Positions 52,357 through 60,267 of a stretch of DNA of 60,284 nucleotides are shown here, one piece after another (within the stretch, counting starts at the first letter, position 1; each line of letters begins with the position of its first letter). The position numbers and the translations under genes were made by a program. The notes under the pieces were generated by a model. It was not told where the DNA came from. It saw only the letters and a list, made by a program, of their open reading frames with translations, and did not search any database. Origin of the DNA: Candidatus Omnitrophota bacterium (lineage in GTDB: Bacteria > Omnitrophota > Gorgyraeia > Tantalellales > Tantalellaceae). The DNA lies in assembly GCA_015231405.1 (NCBI GenBank), contig JADGBR010000020.1, positions 1-60,284 of the forward strand. The letters are read 5' to 3'.

Positions 52357-54372
52357 ATGAAAAAAATAAAGGCAATTCGCGCGGGTTTGATTTTCCTGGC
52401 GGTGACAGTCATACAAGGTCCGGTCTTCTCAGACGAAGACGGGTCAGGTGTGACCCGGGGTGTCAAGTTGGAAAACCCCTATGAGTTGGATATCGAGTCC
52501 ATATATCTCCAAAAAGCCGACCAACCTTTCTACGATTCGCGTTTGAACCTGGAAAAGATATTCCTTTCGGAGAGCGCCTCCGGATGGGTCCCGTCATCTT
52601 CGTCCGAACCCGCGCTTGATATCGAAAAGGATCTTCTCGGTGAGGGGCGCGCGGTTCCGGGAAAGAACGTTAGGGTCACCCAGGCTGAGCGGAAGGCGAT
52701 GAAAAGTTTTATCGAAAGCTCCGAGGACCCCATCGGCAGCGTTTTTCTGGAAGATGGGCGGAAAAAGAAAGATGTCCGCTACGCCCAAAGTGCCGATCCG
52801 ACTTTCGAGAAAGTGCTTCTCGCCGCGCCGTCTTTCGGTTCCGCCGTTACGGCCGGAGGCGCCGATAGATCAAATGTTGATCCGGGAAAGGACCTGGTTC
52901 CCGACGCGGCCCGCGTATTTTTGGGAGTTACATGGGCGGATGATCCCGAAACTATTTCCGGGGATAAAGAGCCTGACCTGGGGAAGATATTCTTCGCTAA
53001 TAAAGCCGCGGTCTCGGCCGGGTCCGGTGCCGCCGCATGGACGCGGACCGACGGGGAAAATATACTCAAAGAGCCTGATCTTGTCGAGGCCTTTCTTTCG
53101 GCAGAATATACTTCGGGGGTCCGGGCCAAGAGCTTCGACAGGGAGCCTGACCTGGGTAAGATGCTGTTAGCCGAAAAGGCCGCTTCGCCCGCTGGAGATT
53201 TCACTAACGCGCCTGTGATGCCAAGGATAGAGGGCGAGGATCTTCTTAAAGATCCTGACCTTCTTGAGGCCTTTCTCGGGGCGCAATACACTACAACTGT
53301 CGGAGTCTCCGTATCCGACAGAGAGCCCGACCTCGGAAAAATGCTTCTGGCCGAAAAAACAGCGGCGCCTTCGGGTGTATTCACTAGTGGTCCGCCCCCC
53401 GTAAAGACCCGGAGGTCTTCACGCTTTATCGAGCCCGACCCGGCGCGTGTATTTCTGGAAGCTTTAGGGGAGGAGAAGCCCGCGAGCGTGAAAAACGACA
53501 AGGAGCCGGATATAGGGAAAATATTTTTCGCGGACGGATCGGTCTTTTTGCCCGGAGGCTTGAATGTTCCTGGCCAGACGGGACAAAAGCCCATCGGGTC
53601 GGTCGCGGCGAGCCGGCCCATCAATGAGGGGGCGGGGGTTAAAAAGAGATCAGTCGGGGTGGTGATGGACCTGGAGCAGGTCCTTCTCAGTGGGCCCTAT
53701 CCGGGAAAAAAGAGGTCCGGTATGGACCTGGAACATTTATTCCTTTCGGACAATGGCGGGGATAAGCCCGGCGTGGACATCGAGAAACTGTTTCTGGATA
53801 AGCATGTAAGCCCGGAGGGATCAGGTAAAGTAACGGGAACAGTCCGTTCGTCCGGGCTTTCTCATCCGGTCCAGCCGGGGATGTCCAGGTCAAGTTCCGG
53901 CGGCGGGATACCCCAGGCCGTGCCACGCCCTCGATCTTCCGCGCCGGCGTCTTCGGGTAAACCGGACATTTCGGCCCTTATCGGAGATGATATCCCTGCC
54001 GGGGCGAATCCTAATACCGGAGTCATCATATCGTCCGGGGTCGCGGCTGAAGCGAGACCGGCGGATAATGGCGTGGCCAGGAAGGAGCCCGAACAGCCGA
54101 AACAGGGATTCGTGAGGGGTTCAGTCACCGAAATAACGGATTCGTCGATCACGATCGAAGAATCGGTCTTTGATAAGACTATCGGGAAATTCGTGGCGAT
54201 GGAGAACACCTATTTCCTCTCGGACGATACGGAACTGTCAAACGTCGAGTCATTCAGGGACATAGATCTGAAAAGCTCAGCCGGCATACAGTATTCAGAG
54301 CTATCCGGCCGGAAATGCGCCAAAACCGTGGTCATCCTGCCTAAAAAACAAATAGGGACGTCACCCATTTAA
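52357..54372 (+). CDS. Exported protein with about 16 short DLxKxFLA-type repeats
   Basis: I start at the ATG at 52357 (MKKIKA); an ATG two codons earlier and one at 52291 are possible. The 671-aa product has a signal peptide (cleavage near VFSDE). From about residue 40 to 485 a motif of acidic residue, Pro/Leu/Ile, Asp, Leu/Ile, then KxFL(A/S) recurs about 16 times: LNLEKIFLSES, PDLGKIFFANK, PDLGKMLLAEK (twice), PDLLEAFLGAQ, MDLEHLFLSDN, VDIEKLFLDKH. Spacing varies and the linkers are Pro/Ser/Gly-rich and probably disordered. A Ser/Pro-rich stretch follows, then a small C-terminal beta domain (about 575-671). It closes the secretion gene cluster. I do not recognise the family. A periplasmic scaffold with many identical docking sites is possible, but this is inference. 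Confidence 0.7.
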   Translation: MKKIKAIRAGLIFLAVTVIQGPVFSDEDGSGVTRGVKLENPYELDIESIYLQKADQPFYDSRLNLEKIFLSESASGWVPSSSSEPALDIEKDLLGEGRAVPGKNVRVTQAERKAMKSFIESSEDPIGSVFLEDGRKKKDVRYAQSADPTFEKVLLAAPSFGSAVTAGGADRSNVDPGKDLVPDAARVFLGVTWADDPETISGDKEPDLGKIFFANKAAVSAGSGAAAWTRTDGENILKEPDLVEAFLSAEYTSGVRAKSFDREPDLGKMLLAEKAASPAGDFTNAPVMPRIEGEDLLKDPDLLEAFLGAQYTTTVGVSVSDREPDLGKMLLAEKTAAPSGVFTSGPPPVKTRRSSRFIEPDPARVFLEALGEEKPASVKNDKEPDIGKIFFADGSVFLPGGLNVPGQTGQKPIGSVAASRPINEGAGVKKRSVGVVMDLEQVLLSGPYPGKKRSGMDLEHLFLSDNGGDKPGVDIEKLFLDKHVSPEGSGKVTGTVRSSGLSHPVQPGMSRSSSGGGIPQAVPRPRSSAPASSGKPDISALIGDDIPAGANPNTGVIISSGVAAEARPADNGVARKEPEQPKQGFVRGSVTEITDSSITIEESVFDKTIGKFVAMENTYFLSDDTELSNVESFRDIDLKSSAGIQYSELSGRKCAKTVVILPKKQIGTSPI

Positions 54373-54410
54373 ACCGCAAAACGGAAAATTGAGTGACGTC
54401 CCTATTTGTT
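54347..54410. terminator. 18-bp perfect inverted repeat overlapping a stop codon
   Basis: AACAAATAGGGACGTCAC (54347-54364) and its exact complement (54393-54410). The left arm encodes the last residues of the repeat protein, just ahead of the stop. It lies between convergent transcription units (the repeat protein and the minus-strand tRNA) and can stop both. The right arm ends in TTGTT. Confidence 0.65.
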
Positions 54411-54416
54411 TAAGTA

Positions 54417-54491
54417 TGGTTGCGGGGGAGGGAATCGAACCCTCGACCTTGAGGTTATGAGCCTCACGAGCTACCTCTGCTCCACCCCGCG
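54417..54491 (-). tRNA. Initiator tRNA-fMet (CAU)
   Basis: On the minus strand a full cloverleaf folds, with encoded 3' CCA. The anticodon loop is CUCAUAA (anticodon CAU). The acceptor stem CGCGGGG/CCCCGCA leaves a C1-A72 mismatch, and the D-stem has A11-U24: both mark the initiator. The anticodon stem is UGAGG/CCUCA, so the usual three G-C pairs are reduced to two, with A29-U41. The T-arm is GAGGG UUCGAUU CCCUC. Confidence 0.93.
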
Positions 54492-54511
54492 CCGTTATTC
54501 AAACCGACTGG

Positions 54512-54540
54512 ATTATAACAGATATAAAAAACTTCCGCAA
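54512..54540 (-). promoter_or_regulatory. Promoter of the initiator tRNA
   Basis: On the minus strand: TTGCGG, 17-nt spacer, TATAAT (54512-54517), about 20 nt before the tRNA 5' end. Confidence 0.7.
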
Positions 54541-54578
54541 GTTAAATAGCAGGTTACCGTCTCGGAGCTTTCGCCGAT

Positions 54579-54731
54579 GGCGTGAAGGAGATGGGAACCT
54601 TCTACCAGCACTTTGTAATTTCTGTTCGGCATATGGCCTTCAGTGTAATATTTGCAAGGTCCACGCACAAGGCTATTTTGAGCGGTGGGACAAACAAAGT
54701 GCCGTACGAAGAACCCCATCTCCTTCACGCC
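54579..54731. repeat. 153-nt inverted-repeat element, copy 2 (possible structured RNA)
   Basis: The ends GGCGTGAAGGAGATGGG and CCCATCTCCTTCACGCC are perfect 17-bp inverted repeats. CACTTTGT and ACAAAGTG pair further in. It shares the core TGTAATA, TTGCAAGGTCCAC and ACAAGGCTA with copy 1 (4600-4753), but the outer 19-bp terminal repeats of that element are not recognisable here. At the inner stem end, C-G in copy 1 is T-A in copy 2, a paired change. It lies between the tRNA and purB in the gene-free stretch 54493-54923. A 6S-like RNA upstream of purine genes, or a small mobile repeat, are both possible. Confidence 0.6.
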
Positions 54732-54838
54732 CACACCTCTATTGCAAAGGTCCGGAAGGCATCAGAGATATCCATATCTCGACGATCGAGTGATGAAAGC
54801 CGGAATAAACAGCTGCACTATCATTTTACTCGTTACGA

Positions 54839-54867
54839 TTGACACTTTTTATCATATAAGTTATTAT
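54839..54867 (+). promoter_or_regulatory. Strong promoter for the purine operon
   Basis: A perfect TTGACA (54839-54844), 17-nt spacer, TATTAT (54862-54867), 57 nt before the purB ATG. AAGGAG precedes the start codon. No purine riboswitch core was recognised in the leader. Confidence 0.75.
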
Positions 54868-54923
54868 TACATTACGAATTACGCTCTGCATATTACACAA
54901 TTCGGATCGATTAAGGAGTTGTT

Positions 54924-56237
54924 ATGATCGACAGATATACACGGCCCGAAATGGGGCGGATATGGACCGAGGAGAACAGGTTCAGGAAAATGCTTGAGGT
55001 CGAGATCCTCTCATGCGAAGCTTTGGCGGAGTTGGGGGAGATACCTCACGAGTCGGCCAGGGTCATCAGGAAGAAAGCCGATATAAACGTCGAAAGGATA
55101 AACGAGATAGAGAAGACGACCAACCACGACGTCGTGGCGTTCGTTAAATGTATTTCCGAGTTCGTCCCGGAAGAGGCTAAATATCTGCATTACGGGCTTA
55201 CGTCAAGCGACGTCCTCGATACTGGCTTGTCCGTCATGATGGTGGAAGCCGTAGACCTTCTGATCAAAGGGTCCGAGGCTCTTATGGCCGCCCTGAAGAA
55301 GAAGGCCCTCCGGTATAAAAAGACGCCTATAATGGGGAGATCACACGGCGTACACGCTGAGCCTACAACCTTTGGGCTCAAGATGGCACTTTTTTACAGG
55401 GAGATGGAGCGGAACAGGGACCGGCTCATTATGGCCCGCGAGACCATCGCCGTGGGCAAGATATCGGGGTCGGTCGGAACTTTCGCGAATATCGATCCGT
55501 CCGTGGAAAAGTATGTTTGCGAAAAACTTGGGCTTAAACCAGCCGTAGTTTCAAGCCAGGTCCTCCAGAGGGACAGGCACGCCTTCTACCTCAACATGAT
55601 CGCCATTTGCGCCGCCACGCTCGAGAAGTTAGCCATCGAGGTGAGGGGCCTGCAGAAGACCGAGATAGGCGAGGTCGAGGAGTATTTCGCCAAGGGGCAG
55701 ACGGGGTCGTCCAGCATGCCGCATAAAAAGAACCCGATAATTTCGGAACGCATAACGGGGCTAGCGAGGCTGCTCCGCGGTAACGCGATGACGGCGATAG
55801 AGAATGTGGCTCTCTGGCATGAGCGGGATATCTCCCACTCGTCGGTGGAAAGGATAATAATCCCGGATTCGACGATAGCTCTGGATTATATTTTGAACAA
55901 GGCCTCGGAGCTTGTCGAGAAGCTGGTCGTCAACGAGGAAAAGATGCTTTCCAATATGGGCATTACGGGCGGGCTTGTCTTTTCCCAGCATATCATGCTC
56001 GAGCTTATAAAAAAAGGCGCGACCCGCCTTGAGGCTTACGACATAGTTCAGGCCGCGTCGCTCAGCTCTTACGAGACCGGTAAAAAATTTAGGGATAGCA
56101 TTTTCGAGAACGGCAAAGTGAAGAAGTACATGTCCCGGGAAGAGATCGAGAAATGTTTCAGCCTCGATTATCATCTTAGACATGTTGATCGTGTGTTTCA
56201 AGAAATAGGTTTTGAGGACTCGGATCGTAGGACGTAG
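54924..56237 (+). CDS. purB: Adenylosuccinate lyase
   Basis: The 437-aa enzyme has the fumarase/aspartase superfamily signature SSSMPHKKNP, the TSSDVLDTG motif and the GRSHGVHAEP active-site segment. It cleaves SAICAR to AICAR and adenylosuccinate to AMP. It is the first gene of a cytoplasmic purine set (purB, purM, purD, purE). The last codons (SDRRT) and the stop codon lie in a family B repeat that runs on to 56276, so the C-terminus has been rewritten by the insertion. Confidence 0.96.
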   Translation: MIDRYTRPEMGRIWTEENRFRKMLEVEILSCEALAELGEIPHESARVIRKKADINVERINEIEKTTNHDVVAFVKCISEFVPEEAKYLHYGLTSSDVLDTGLSVMMVEAVDLLIKGSEALMAALKKKALRYKKTPIMGRSHGVHAEPTTFGLKMALFYREMERNRDRLIMARETIAVGKISGSVGTFANIDPSVEKYVCEKLGLKPAVVSSQVLQRDRHAFYLNMIAICAATLEKLAIEVRGLQKTEIGEVEEYFAKGQTGSSSMPHKKNPIISERITGLARLLRGNAMTAIENVALWHERDISHSSVERIIIPDSTIALDYILNKASELVEKLVVNEEKMLSNMGITGGLVFSQHIMLELIKKGATRLEAYDIVQAASLSSYETGKKFRDSIFENGKVKKYMSREEIEKCFSLDYHLRHVDRVFQEIGFEDSDRRT

Positions 56238-56276
56238 GACGGTGGACGTGAGACGTCCTACATCCCACGTCCTATG
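56229..56276. repeat. Family B repeat, copy 3, overlapping the purB stop
   Basis: CGTAGGACGTAGGACGG and GTGAGACGTCC are mirrored by CATCCCACGTCCTATG. The TAG in CGTAGGACGTAGG is the purB stop codon. Confidence 0.75.
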
Positions 56277-56306
56277 TTAAAGATCATGATATCGAAGAGG
56301 ATGCGC

Positions 56307-57317
56307 ATGAAGAAGATCACATACAAGAGCGCCGGTGTCGATATAGAGAAGGCTAATAACCTGATAACCGATATCAGGAAACTTGTCAATACAACAAGGG
56401 TCCGGGGAAGTATGGACTCGATAGGCGGGTTCGGCGGGTTCTTCGACCCGATGAAATACGGAATAAAGGACCCCCTTATCGTGGCGTCGACTGACGGCGT
56501 GGGGACAAAGCTCAAGCTGGCTATCGATTCCGGAAAGCACGATACGGTCGGGATAGATCTTGTGGCGATGAGCGTCAACGATGTGATCTGCACCGGGGCG
56601 AGGCCTCTCTTTTTTCTGGATTATTTCGCCTCGGGGAAGCTCGACGGGAAGATATGGACCGGAGTTCTCAAGGGAATCATTAAGGGATGCAGGGAGTCAG
56701 GCTGTGCCCTTTTAGGAGGGGAGACGGCCGAGATGCCTGGGATGTACATGAAAGGGGATTATGATCTGGCCGGTTTTGCGGTGGGCGTGGTCGACAGGAA
56801 AAAGGTCGTCGACGGGAAAGGGACAACGCCCGGGGACGTTATCGTGGGAATATCTTCGAGCGGGCTCCATTCCAACGGCTATTCGCTTATCAGAAAATTA
56901 TTCAGTAAAAAAGAGCTGAACGCTAACATAGATCTGTTCCTTGAACCCACAAAATTGTACGTAAAGCCAGTGCTCGAGGTCCTCTCGAAGGCCAGAGTGC
57001 GAGGAATAGCGCATATTACCGGAGGAGGATTCATCGATAATATTCCCAGGGTCCTTCCTGACGAGAGAGGGGTCGAGATATATAAAGGCACATGGCGCAT
57101 GCCGAAGGTCTTTGAGCTTGTAATAAAGAAGTCGGGACTTCCGGATGGAGAGCTTTACAGGACTTTGAACATGGGGATAGGGATGGTGCTCGTTATGCCG
57201 GCCTCCGACGCCGAAAAGGCGATGAAGGTCCTCTCTAAGCACAGGCTTGAGAGCCGGGTCATAGGTAAAGTCGTTAAAGGCAGGAGAGAGGTCAGGATAG
57301 TCGATAAGGAGCTCTGA
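56307..57317 (+). CDS. purM: Phosphoribosylformylglycinamidine cyclo-ligase (AIR synthetase)
   Basis: I use the ATG at 56307, which follows GAAGAGG with 6-nt spacing and gives the usual start KKITYKSAGVDIEKAN; upstream ATGs at 56274-56301 fall in or next to the repeat. The 336-aa product has DGVGTKLKLA, the GARPLFFLDYFA and GGETAEMPGMY motifs and GISSSGLHSNGYSL, all standard for PurM. It closes the AIR ring from FGAM with ATP. Confidence 0.96.
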   Translation: MKKITYKSAGVDIEKANNLITDIRKLVNTTRVRGSMDSIGGFGGFFDPMKYGIKDPLIVASTDGVGTKLKLAIDSGKHDTVGIDLVAMSVNDVICTGARPLFFLDYFASGKLDGKIWTGVLKGIIKGCRESGCALLGGETAEMPGMYMKGDYDLAGFAVGVVDRKKVVDGKGTTPGDVIVGISSSGLHSNGYSLIRKLFSKKELNANIDLFLEPTKLYVKPVLEVLSKARVRGIAHITGGGFIDNIPRVLPDERGVEIYKGTWRMPKVFELVIKKSGLPDGELYRTLNMGIGMVLVMPASDAEKAMKVLSKHRLESRVIGKVVKGRREVRIVDKEL

Positions 57318-57321
57318 AATT

Positions 57322-58644
57322 ATGAACGTTCTCTTACTGGGGTCGGGTGGGCGCGAGCATGCTCTGGCGTGGAAGATCAGTCATAGCAAAAGGGTTACTA
57401 AACTATATTGCGCTCCCGGCAACGCGGGTACGGCGACCTGCGCTGTCAGCCAGGACATAGATATCCTCGACAAAAAAGCGGTTCTCAAGCTCTGCCGCAA
57501 GAGGAAGATTGACCTTGTCGTTATCGGCCCGGAAGCCCCGCTGGCGCGCGGTATAACCGATGTCCTTGAAGCCGAGGGGATAAAGGTCTGCGGCCCTTCT
57601 TACGCGGCCAGCCGTATGGAATCCAGCAAGATCTTCGCTAAAGAGATGATGGGAAGATGCGGTATACCTACGGCCCGTTTCCGCATTTTCGATTCCATAG
57701 CGAAGGCCAAGGATTATATCCGTGGAACCGGCCTCCCGATAGTCATTAAGGCGGATGGTTTGGCTTCCGGTAAGGGAGTAGTGGTCGCTGACACCGAAGA
57801 ACAGGCTTTCGCCGCGGTAGAGACTATACTCGAGAAGAAAGAGTTCGGTTCGGCCGGTAACAAGATATTGATCGAGGAATGTCTTAAGGGAGAGGAAGTA
57901 TCGATACTCGTTTTGACCGACGGTACTAATTTCGTCCATCTCGCCTCGAGCCAGGACCATAAAAGGATATTCGACGGCGATAACGGGCCCAATACCGGGG
58001 GCATGGGAGCTTATTCTCCCGCTCCGATGGTGACGCCTAAACTCCTGAAAGAGATAGAGGATACAATACTCCGGCCTGCCATAGACGGGCTCAGGTCCGA
58101 AGGGATGGTCTACAAAGGCATATTGTACGCGGGGATAATGATAACCGATTCGGGACCGAAGGTCCTTGAGTTCAACGTGAGGTTCGGCGATCCTGAGGCT
58201 CAGGCGGTCCTTGTCAGGCTGAAATCGGATATAGTCGATCTTCTTTACGCCACGGCGTCTGGCGACCTTTCGTCTGTCGAGCCCGAATGGTACGACAACC
58301 ACGCGGTTTGCGTGGTCCTAGCTTCGGGCGGATATCCCGGGAGATTCGAGAAGGGGAAAGAAGTCCACGGCATAGCGAACGCCATAACGAACGAAGGCGT
58401 GGTCGTTTTTCATGCCGGCACAGAGCTGGATATGCGGGGGAGGATACGGACGACCGGAGGGCGCGCTCTCAGCGTGGTAGGGATAGGATCTAATATCAAG
58501 GAAGCCATATATAAGGCCTATCACGGCGTGAATATGATCCATTTCGAGAATATGTATTACAGGAAGGATATAGCCTACAGGGCGCTCAAGTTATACACAC
58601 AGAAGTCAGACGACCAGGGGAAGAAGTCGGGTGATAAAAAATAG
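57322..58644 (+). CDS. purD: Phosphoribosylamine-glycine ligase (GAR synthetase)
   Basis: This 440-aa ATP-grasp enzyme is of normal length. It starts MNVLLLGSGGREHALAWK, has the GLASGKGV ATP-binding loop, the DHKRIFDGDNGPNTGGMG segment and VRFGDPEAQ, all typical of PurD. It joins phosphoribosylamine to glycine. It starts 4 nt after purM. The last residues are Lys/Asp/Gly-rich and may be extended relative to homologues. Confidence 0.97.
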   Translation: MNVLLLGSGGREHALAWKISHSKRVTKLYCAPGNAGTATCAVSQDIDILDKKAVLKLCRKRKIDLVVIGPEAPLARGITDVLEAEGIKVCGPSYAASRMESSKIFAKEMMGRCGIPTARFRIFDSIAKAKDYIRGTGLPIVIKADGLASGKGVVVADTEEQAFAAVETILEKKEFGSAGNKILIEECLKGEEVSILVLTDGTNFVHLASSQDHKRIFDGDNGPNTGGMGAYSPAPMVTPKLLKEIEDTILRPAIDGLRSEGMVYKGILYAGIMITDSGPKVLEFNVRFGDPEAQAVLVRLKSDIVDLLYATASGDLSSVEPEWYDNHAVCVVLASGGYPGRFEKGKEVHGIANAITNEGVVVFHAGTELDMRGRIRTTGGRALSVVGIGSNIKEAIYKAYHGVNMIHFENMYYRKDIAYRALKLYTQKSDDQGKKSGDKK

Positions 58645-58646
58645 CC

Positions 58647-58677
58647 TGTGGGACGTAGGATGTTGGACGTGGGACGG
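58647..58677. repeat. Family B repeat, copy 4 (partial)
   Basis: GTGGGACGTAGGATGTTGG and ACGTGGGACG without a mirrored second half, between purD and purE. Confidence 0.65.
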
Positions 58678-58700
58678 CGTGATCATAAAGGAGGGGGTAT

Positions 58701-59198
58701 ATGGGGGCAAAAAATAAACCGGCGGTGGCTATTATAATGGGGAGCGATTCGGACCTTCCCGTCATGCAGAACTCGGCCGATACACTTAAGGAATTCGGCG
58801 TGTCTTTCGAGATAATGGTCCTCTCCGCGCACCGGACGCCGGAGCTTACCATGGAGTACGCGCACAACGCCATCAGGAAAGGGATCAAGGTCATCATCGC
58901 CGGGGCGGGCGGGGCCGCTCACCTCGCGGGCGTAATCGCGTCGCATACCACACTTCCGGTCATCGGCGTCCCGATGGAGTCCAAGCTTAACGGCCTGGAT
59001 TCTCTTTTATCCACGGTCCAGATGCCTTCGGGCGTGCCTGTGGCGACCGTGGCTATAGGAAAAGCGGGGGCCGTGAACGCCGCCATTCTAGCCGTACAGA
59101 TGATGGCCCTCGGCGATAACGATCTGGCCGCGAAGCTTGTCGATCACAAGAAAGATCTCGTTAAGAAGGTCTGGGAGAAGAACAAACAAGGGCAGTGA
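58701..59198 (+). CDS. purE: N5-carboxyaminoimidazole ribonucleotide mutase (class I)
   Basis: The 165-aa protein has [12 protein letters not shown] and VLSAHRTPE, the signature of class I PurE, and [11 protein letters not shown]. Class I PurE moves the carboxyl group of N5-CAIR and needs PurK, which is not in this window. AGGAGGGGGT precedes the ATG. It ends the purine block; a family C repeat follows. Confidence 0.96.
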   Translation: MGAKNKPAVAIIMGSDSDLPVMQNSADTLKEFGVSFEIMVLSAHRTPELTMEYAHNAIRKGIKVIIAGAGGAAHLAGVIASHTTLPVIGVPMESKLNGLDSLLSTVQMPSGVPVATVAIGKAGAVNAAILAVQMMALGDNDLAAKLVDHKKDLVKKVWEKNKQGQ

Positions 59199-59202
59199 AA
59201 TC

Positions 59203-59291
59203 GTCATTGCGAGGGCGCAAGAGCGCCCGAAGCAATCCCTGTAGAGATTGTTTCGATTCCTGCCTGCCGGCAGGCAGGCGCTCGCAATGAC
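59203..59291. repeat. Family C repeat, copy 2, with nested perfect palindrome
   Basis: GTCATTGCGAGGGCG and GAAGCAATCCC are mirrored by AGATTGTTTCG and CGCTCGCAATGAC. A perfect 20-bp palindrome, CCTGCCTGCCGGCAGGCAGG (59259-59278), is inserted in the right half. Confidence 0.8.
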
Positions 59292-59313
59292 TGACAGCGT
59301 TGGGATGTGAAAA

Positions 59314-59781
59314 ATGGGAAAAGAGGATATCAAGAATATACTGTTCGTATGTACGGGCAATAGCTGTCGCAGCGTAATGGCCGAGGCGTATTTCAGAAAA
59401 CGGATACATGAAGGCGATCTTCCATTTGAAGTAAGATCGGCCGGAACGATGGGGATAGACGGCATGCTGCCGCCCGAGAATACGATAAAGACTTTGGACA
59501 ATGAGGGGGTAGACTCCCGAGGTTATGCCTCAACCGGCTTCACGGATGATCTGGGCCACTGGGCGGATATCATCCTCGTCATGGAGCCTATGCATAAAAA
59601 GGCGATCGCCGAGATATCACCCGAGTCCGTTGAAAAGGTCTTTTTTCTCCGCCAATTTTCCGGAGACGCCGACATGTTCATGGTACCCGACCCGGTGGGC
59701 CGGTCGATGGGTTACTATAAAACTTCTTTCGATATCATAAAAAGGTCAATAGAAGGATTTCTCTCATGGCTGAAAAAATAG
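59314..59781 (+). CDS. Low-molecular-weight protein tyrosine phosphatase-like
   Basis: The 155-aa protein has the Cx5R signature at its N-terminus (FVCTGNSCRSVMAE, Cys13 and Arg19) and the general-acid Asp in VPDPVG. Length and fold match low-molecular-weight phosphotyrosine phosphatases, which often act on bacterial tyrosine kinases for capsule export; arsenate reductases share the fold. No kinase is nearby. It overlaps rpiB by 16 nt, so the two are translated together. Confidence 0.88.
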   Translation: MGKEDIKNILFVCTGNSCRSVMAEAYFRKRIHEGDLPFEVRSAGTMGIDGMLPPENTIKTLDNEGVDSRGYASTGFTDDLGHWADIILVMEPMHKKAIAEISPESVEKVFFLRQFSGDADMFMVPDPVGRSMGYYKTSFDIIKRSIEGFLSWLKK

Positions 59782-60236
59782 CTTTAGGGGCCGATCACGG
59801 CGGGTACAAGCTCAAGGAAACGATCAAAACCGTTCTGGCCGGGCTTGGATTCAAAGTAGAAGATTCCGGGACCGATTCCGAGGATCCCTGTGATTATCCC
59901 CGATATGGCTACGACGCTGCCGGGAAGGTTTCTAGCGGGAAGGCTAAGAAGGGGATACTTATCTGTAAATCCGGAATTGGCATGTCGATCATAGCCAATA
60001 AGCTCCCCGGAGTCCGGGCGGGGCTTTGTGCGAATGAGGCTGAAGCCGTTTCTTCGAGGGAGCATAATGACGCTAACGTGCTGGTTCTTTCGGCGAACAA
60101 ACTGACTCCTCGTAAAGCTGAGGCTATTGTCAGTGCCTGGCTTAAGACGCCGGCGCTGAAAGGAAGACACGCCAGGAGGGTAAGGCAGATACGGGAGATA
60201 GAGCGGAGGCTATATAAGATGCGGCGAGGAAAGTAA
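59766..60236 (+). CDS. rpiB: Ribose-5-phosphate isomerase B
   Basis: The 156-aa protein has the RpiB/LacAB signature: ALGADHGGYKLKE at the N-terminus (Asp and His of the active site), CKSGIGMSI with the catalytic Cys, and a C-terminal HARRVRQIREIE. It interconverts ribose-5-phosphate and ribulose-5-phosphate, feeding PRPP and purine synthesis, which fits its place after the pur genes. An allose-phosphate isomerase cannot be excluded. Confidence 0.94.
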   Translation: MAEKIALGADHGGYKLKETIKTVLAGLGFKVEDSGTDSEDPCDYPRYGYDAAGKVSSGKAKKGILICKSGIGMSIIANKLPGVRAGLCANEAEAVSSREHNDANVLVLSANKLTPRKAEAIVSAWLKTPALKGRHARRVRQIREIERRLYKMRRGK

Positions 60237-60245
60237 TAATAGTAG

Positions 60246-60267
60246 GCGCGGACCCCCGTGTCCGCGC
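60246..60267 (+). terminator. Hairpin after rpiB
   Basis: An 8-bp stem, GCGCGGAC and GTCCGCGC, with a 6-nt loop, 10 nt after the rpiB stop. There is no U-tract, and the window ends soon after. Confidence 0.5.

Noticed and set aside
54582-54842. 86-residue frame across the inverted-repeat element before purB
   Set aside because: It runs through the palindrome, has no ribosome binding site and is not open in copy 1.
54868-54923. Purine riboswitch before purB
   Set aside because: The leader between the promoter and the start codon is too short and lacks the conserved three-way junction bases.
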